This document shows positions 60,653 to 64,000 of a stretch of DNA of 64,000 nucleotides, in pieces. Position numbers and translations under genes: made by a program. The notes under the pieces are model-generated. The model searched no databases, was not told where the DNA came from, and saw only the letters and a program-made list of their open reading frames with translations. Position 1 is the stretch's first letter; each line of letters begins with the position of its first letter. Origin of the DNA: Desulfosporosinus orientis DSM 765 (GTDB lineage: Bacteria; Bacillota; Desulfitobacteriia; Desulfitobacteriales; Desulfitobacteriaceae); NCBI RefSeq assembly GCF_000235605.1, contig NC_016584.1:3460001-3524000 (forward strand), in the 5' to 3' direction.

Positions 60653-62410
60653 ATGGATCTGCTTCGACAAAAATTAATCTTGCTGCCCGAAAAACCAGGC
60701 GTTTATCTTATGAAAGACCGTCAGGGGCAAATAATTTATGTCGGTAAAGCTAAAACACTAAAGAACCGGGTAAAATCATACTTTACCGGTTCACACGACG
60801 GCAAAACAGGACGACTGGTAAGTCAAATCACAGATTTCGAATATATCACCACGGATTCAGAGGTTGAAGCTTTAGTCTTAGAATGTAATTTAATCAAAAA
60901 ATACAACCCTAAATATAATATCCTTTTGCGGGACGACAAAACTTATCCCTATCTGACTATTACTGAGGAAAGCCACCCAAGAGTGCTCGTTACCAGACAG
61001 ATCAAGAAAGGCAGCGGCAAATATTTTGGACCCTACCCGAATTCAACTGCTGCCAAAGAAGCTACTCGTTTGCTCAATCGTTTGTTCCCTTTTCGAAAAT
61101 GTCGGCAAATTCCCGCAAAGCCTTGTCTTTATTTTCATTTGGAACAATGCCTTGCTCCTTGCATTAAAACTATTTCACCGGATGTTTATCAAAGCATGCG
61201 CAAAGAAGTGTCCACCTTTCTCAAAGGAGACCAAAGCGGTATTCTTACCCTTTTGCAAGAGAAGATGCTTGCTGCTTCCGAAGCCCTTCAATTTGAACGG
61301 GCTAGAGAGTATCGAGACCTGATTGAAGATTTAAAACAACTTGGTGAAAAACAAAACATCACTCTCAACGATTTTGTTGATCGGGATGTTCTCGGTTATG
61401 CCGTAACAAACGACCAAATGTGCATTCAGATATTTTATCTGCGACAAGGAAAATTACTCGCCCGTGACAGTTTTATTTTTCCCTATTATGAAGATCCTGA
61501 GGAAGCGTTTATTTCCTTTGTCGCACAATTTTATATTGAACGCACAGTATGGCCCAAAGAAATTTTACTGCCCTCCGTGGAAACACTTGTTTTAGCAAAC
61601 CTATTCCCAGTAATAGTTCCTCAAAAAGGGAAAAAACGAGAATTGATACAAATGGCCATGACAAATGCCAAGACAACCCTGCACGATCAAATCACTCTGG
61701 AAATAAACCAACAAAGTGAAATCAGCCAAGCATTAACAACCCTTGGAGAACTCTTGATAATCCCTGTCCCCAAGCGGATTGAAGCTTTCGATATTTCTAA
61801 TATTGCCGGTACCCATACCGTTGCCGGCATGGTTCAGTTCATAGAAGGTAAACCCCAACGCAAAGGATATCGGAAATTTAAAATCCAGCCTATGGAGGTA
61901 TCGGATGATACTGCTTCCATGAGACAGGTTATTATGCGTCGATATTCAAGATTGCTATCGGAAAAGGAGAATCTGCCTGATCTGATTTTAGTTGACGGTG
62001 GTAAAGGACAAGTAACAGCCGCACTTAAGGCTCTTCAAGAATTAGACCTAACCATACCGGTTGCCGGAATGGTTAAAAATGACCGGCATCAGACTCACGG
62101 ACTTATTGATAGTTCCGGAGCCATGCTTCCTTTAAGCAAAAGTCATCCTACATTTTTTCTTCTTGGCAGAATTCAAGATGAAGTTCATCGTTTCGCTATC
62201 ACGTTTCATCGTCAACAGCGTGCCAAAAATATGACCTTGTCAACCCTTGATAATATTACAGGCGTGGGTCCTAAACGCAAACAACAATTATTACGCCATT
62301 TTTCATCTCTTGATGACATTCAACATGCCAGCATGGAAGAACTGCAAGCTGCCGGAGTTCCACAAAACACAGCGAAAAACATCTACGCACATTTTCGTGG
62401 GATGCTCTAA
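60653..62410 (+). CDS. uvrC: Excinuclease ABC subunit C
   Basis: UvrC makes the dual incision in nucleotide excision repair. The 585-residue protein has the N-terminal GIY-YIG domain (GVYLMKDRQGQIIYVGKAK), a UvrB-binding motif (around FERAREYRDLIEDL), the RNase-H-like domain with IEAFDISN and DGGKGQ, and a C-terminal helix-hairpin-helix pair. RBS GAGGTGGG. uvrA and uvrB are not near. It is followed by a 54-residue Cys-rich gene. Confidence 0.97.
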   Translation: MDLLRQKLILLPEKPGVYLMKDRQGQIIYVGKAKTLKNRVKSYFTGSHDGKTGRLVSQITDFEYITTDSEVEALVLECNLIKKYNPKYNILLRDDKTYPYLTITEESHPRVLVTRQIKKGSGKYFGPYPNSTAAKEATRLLNRLFPFRKCRQIPAKPCLYFHLEQCLAPCIKTISPDVYQSMRKEVSTFLKGDQSGILTLLQEKMLAASEALQFERAREYRDLIEDLKQLGEKQNITLNDFVDRDVLGYAVTNDQMCIQIFYLRQGKLLARDSFIFPYYEDPEEAFISFVAQFYIERTVWPKEILLPSVETLVLANLFPVIVPQKGKKRELIQMAMTNAKTTLHDQITLEINQQSEISQALTTLGELLIIPVPKRIEAFDISNIAGTHTVAGMVQFIEGKPQRKGYRKFKIQPMEVSDDTASMRQVIMRRYSRLLSEKENLPDLILVDGGKGQVTAALKALQELDLTIPVAGMVKNDRHQTHGLIDSSGAMLPLSKSHPTFFLLGRIQDEVHRFAITFHRQQRAKNMTLSTLDNITGVGPKRKQQLLRHFSSLDDIQHASMEELQAAGVPQNTAKNIYAHFRGML

Positions 62411-62431
62411 TAAACCGAGGAGGAAGATTCC

Positions 62432-62596
62432 ATGATTTTAAACTACCGGGTTGAATTATGCCGTCAGTGTTACTTCAAAAGGACTCATCAATGCTCCTTT
62501 ACGGATGATTATATTCACAACTCATCCCTGCCTTTTGTTAAACCCAGCGGAGAATGTGTTAAATTCAAAGCCGTGCCCTGGATTCCTCAACTTTAA
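62432..62596 (+). CDS. 54-residue Cys-containing small protein
   Basis: This short gene has GGAGG 8 nt before its ATG and lies 21 nt after uvrC, so it is probably co-transcribed. Four cysteines (CRQC, C21, C45) occur; the first pair is CXXC. It has no recognised family. A zinc-binding or regulatory role is only a guess. Confidence 0.62.
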   Translation: MILNYRVELCRQCYFKRTHQCSFTDDYIHNSSLPFVKPSGECVKFKAVPWIPQL

Positions 62597-62601
62597 TAAT
62601 T

Positions 62602-62647
62602 AAGAAGGTACAGCAAATCTCAAAAAATTCTTGCTGTACCTTCTTTT
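62602..62647 (+). terminator. Terminator after uvrC and the small gene
   Basis: A perfect 15-bp stem (AAGAAGGTACAGCAA with complement) has a 14-nt loop and is followed by TTTAAATT on the plus strand. Confidence 0.88.
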
Positions 62648-62696
62648 AAATTAAGCAGAACGTATAACTTTTCGTGCTACCTGCAAATTTCTGCGT

Positions 62697-63428
62697 CTAG
62701 CTAACCCGACGGGCTCCAAGGTAACGTTTGGCATAATAATTGTCATTAAGACTTGTAATCCGCACCCCACTATTTGAGGCATGAATAAAATTACCGCCAC
62801 CGATATAAATACCAACATGGGAAGGGCCTTTAGCATACGTTGAAAAGAACAATAAGTCACCGGTTTGAAGCTGGTCTTTTGTTATTTTTAATCCTACATT
62901 AAACTGTGACCAAGACGTACGGGGTAAGGAAATTCCTGAACCTTTAAAGACATATTGAGTATATCCAGAACAATCAAAACCCTTCCTGCTGGTTCCGCCA
63001 AAAACATAAGGTACACCTACCAAGCTCACAGCATTATCAACAAGAGTGGTATTCTGGGATCTGGACACTTGTAGTTGAACCTCAGCAACTTGTACAGTTT
63101 TGCGTTCACTTACGGTAGGCTGCACTTTTTGTTCCGTTGCTACGACAGCAACCGCCTTACTTAAAGTTGATACAGGTTTTTCAGATGCTGTTGCATCAAT
63201 TACTGCATTATTTGTCTTAATTGGGCTTTCAACCCATTGCATCTCCTTACGAACTGCCTGAGTATAAGTTTGTTTCGATAAGGTGGTTGAAGCTAAAAGG
63301 GAAGGCTTAACAGCGATATAGCTTTCCATCGGTTTTGGGGAAGTCAATAAAGGAAGACTGCTTGCCAAAATTAGGGTCGCCAAAGTTGCACTACCCAACC
63401 ATTTACACGTAAATGACGAAACCTCCAA
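62697..63428 (-). CDS. NlpC/P60-family peptidoglycan hydrolase
   Basis: This 243-residue secreted protein has a signal peptide (about 1-28), a low-complexity Thr/Val/Lys linker and a C-terminal NlpC/P60 domain, with the catalytic Cys in FDCSGYTQYVF, His in GPSHVGIYIGG and the third residue in FIHASN. The domain cuts gamma-D-glutamyl-diaminopimelate bonds. TTG at 63428 is chosen with AGGTGG 8 nt upstream. The leader is a c-di-AMP riboswitch, which fits a cell-wall enzyme. Confidence 0.92.
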   Translation of the reverse strand: MEVSSFTCKWLGSATLATLILASSLPLLTSPKPMESYIAVKPSLLASTTLSKQTYTQAVRKEMQWVESPIKTNNAVIDATASEKPVSTLSKAVAVVATEQKVQPTVSERKTVQVAEVQLQVSRSQNTTLVDNAVSLVGVPYVFGGTSRKGFDCSGYTQYVFKGSGISLPRTSWSQFNVGLKITKDQLQTGDLLFFSTYAKGPSHVGIYIGGGNFIHASNSGVRITSLNDNYYAKRYLGARRVS

Positions 63429-63447
63429 AAAAAAGTCCACCTTTCTT

Positions 63448-63564
63448 AGCTTACGAGGTTAGTTGACGGATTCGGGCCGTAGGTGTAAGCCCTACACGTG
63501 AACAGCTCACATGATTCACCCCAAGATTTGCCCCCCGCTCCAAAGGTAAATTTTGGATTCAGCT
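63448..63564 (-). promoter_or_regulatory. c-di-AMP riboswitch (ydaO/yuaA type)
   Basis: Reading on the minus strand, the conserved core elements appear in order: GCTGAATCC, GAGCGGGGGGCA, GGGGTGAATC, TAGGG, then CCCGAATCCGTCAACTAACC and TCGTAAGCT. These match the ydaO/yuaA consensus closely; the ends pair through AGCT. It precedes the NlpC/P60 gene. This class usually reduces expression when c-di-AMP is bound, linking wall hydrolysis to c-di-AMP and osmotic state. Confidence 0.93.
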
Positions 63565-63800
63565 TTTCCTATACTTATTAATATTCTAGACAAACAGGAA
63601 ATGTCCTTCTAAACCAGTAAGGTAATATATGTATTTTATAGGATTTTTTATATTTATAGTTAATAGATTGAATGATAGGGGTTATCGGGATTGACGAGTT
63701 TTGTCCATAGACAGTTTATCCTATTTTATCGCCAGCATTCATCAATTAATTTCTTTATTTTTCATTTGTCTACATTAAAAGGATATGTTAGACGATAAAT
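63565..63800. other. AT-rich non-coding stretch upstream of the riboswitch
   Basis: It holds the promoter area of the riboswitch-NlpC transcript and ends at the hairpin. No gene, repeat or convincing -35/-10 pair is seen. Confidence 0.5.
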
Positions 63801-63849
63801 AAAAATACGCTTTGACCGAATTACGAAAACCGAATCAAAGCGTATTTTT
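63801..63849 (-). terminator. Terminator after the DUF711 gene
   Basis: A 15-bp perfect stem (AAAAATACGCTTTGA with complement) with a 19-nt loop and T-rich ends lies 28 nt after the DUF711 stop. Confidence 0.82.
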
Positions 63850-63876
63850 GTACTACTCAGAACAAAATTTATGGAG

Positions 63877-64000
63877 TTAATTTGTCAAGCTGATAATTGG
63901 TGCCGGAATTCGTCCTCCGCGATGGACAAATGAATTTGAGGAGTGAGGATGTAATGCCATTATAGGTGCTCCTCCTAAAAGACCCCCGAATTCCACTTGT
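63877..64000 (-). CDS. DUF711 (UPF0210, PFL-like) protein, C-terminal end (runs off the window)
   Basis: The last 40 residues or so of a protein read [17 protein letters not shown] and [18 protein letters not shown]. The RGGRIPAPI ending and the FGGLLGxAPVM stretch match the C terminus of the DUF711/UPF0210 (PFL) family of about 450 residues. The rest lies to the right of the window. The stop is TAA at 63877-63879. Confidence 0.8.
   Translation of the reverse strand, partial: QVEFGGLLGGAPIMALHPHSSNSFVHRGGRIPAPIISLTN

Noticed and set aside
1-64000. CRISPR arrays, prophage or insertion sequences
   Set aside because: No regularly spaced direct repeats, phage structural genes or intact transposase were seen.

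Overview
The window reads as chromosome from an anaerobic, endospore-forming, low-to-mid GC Firmicute, most likely of the Desulfosporosinus/Desulfitobacterium (Peptococcaceae) kind. The evidence is Spo0A, a SpoVM-like 21-residue peptide, an alpha/beta SASP, a PdaB-like deacetylase, a SpoVB-type flippase, a prkA-yhbH-spoVR operon, futalosine-pathway MqnE, a sirohaem-type [4Fe-4S] reductase, a bacterial 4Fe-4S ferredoxin and strong Gram-positive ribosome binding sites (RBS). The genus is an inference from gene content. The density is that of a core chromosome: no intact insertion sequence, prophage or CRISPR array was seen.

Layout. 1-3.9 kb: start of an EF-G-like GTPase, isoaspartyl dipeptidase, SpoVB-like flippase and a SASP gene. 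3.9-7.9 kb: one tight minus-strand operon queD-queC-DUF366-queE-folE-ypmA-like-surE making preQ0 from GTP. 8-17.4 kb: TPR protein, Fur regulator, RlmI-like methyltransferase, a Tyr/Pro-rich 42-residue peptide, membrane M28 peptidase, PLD lipoprotein, phosphatase, a dispersed repeat and a probable 6S RNA. 17.5-28 kb: panB, lgt, a large FtsA-like protein, then pgi, pfkA and a DnaA paralogue in one apparent operon, LysR, cyclophilin and DedA. 28.4-38.8 kb: spoVR, yhbH, prkA, cobO, TPR proteins, PdaB and YitT. 39-43.4 kb: tRNA-Arg(CCG), peptide ABC permeases and binding protein without ATPases, and a thymidylate-kinase-like protein. 43.6-48.9 kb: spo0A, ferredoxin, a DUF1858-sirohaem protein with a small zinc-ribbon partner, SpoVM-like peptide, pssA and psd. 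48.9-55.4 kb: DinG-family helicase, lipoprotein, a decayed pabB just before intact pabC, the second repeat copy, an ABM protein and a ferritin-like protein. 55.4-64 kb: FlhB-like/FliK-like pair, a decayed small gene, phosphoesterase, mqnE, uvrC, a c-di-AMP riboswitch controlling an NlpC/P60 hydrolase, and the end of a DUF711 gene.

How genes fit together. The que operon includes its own GTP cyclohydrolase I. pssA and psd form a phosphatidylethanolamine branch. prkA, yhbH and spoVR form the conserved kinase trio. The most unusual arrangement is the replication-initiator-like DnaA paralogue directly upstream of phosphofructokinase and glucose-6-phosphate isomerase. Three decayed genes (pabB, a DUF2103-like gene, and an unidentified frame near 8.1 kb) and a two-copy dispersed repeat show local genome erosion. 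All family names were assigned by reading motifs; no database search was run.
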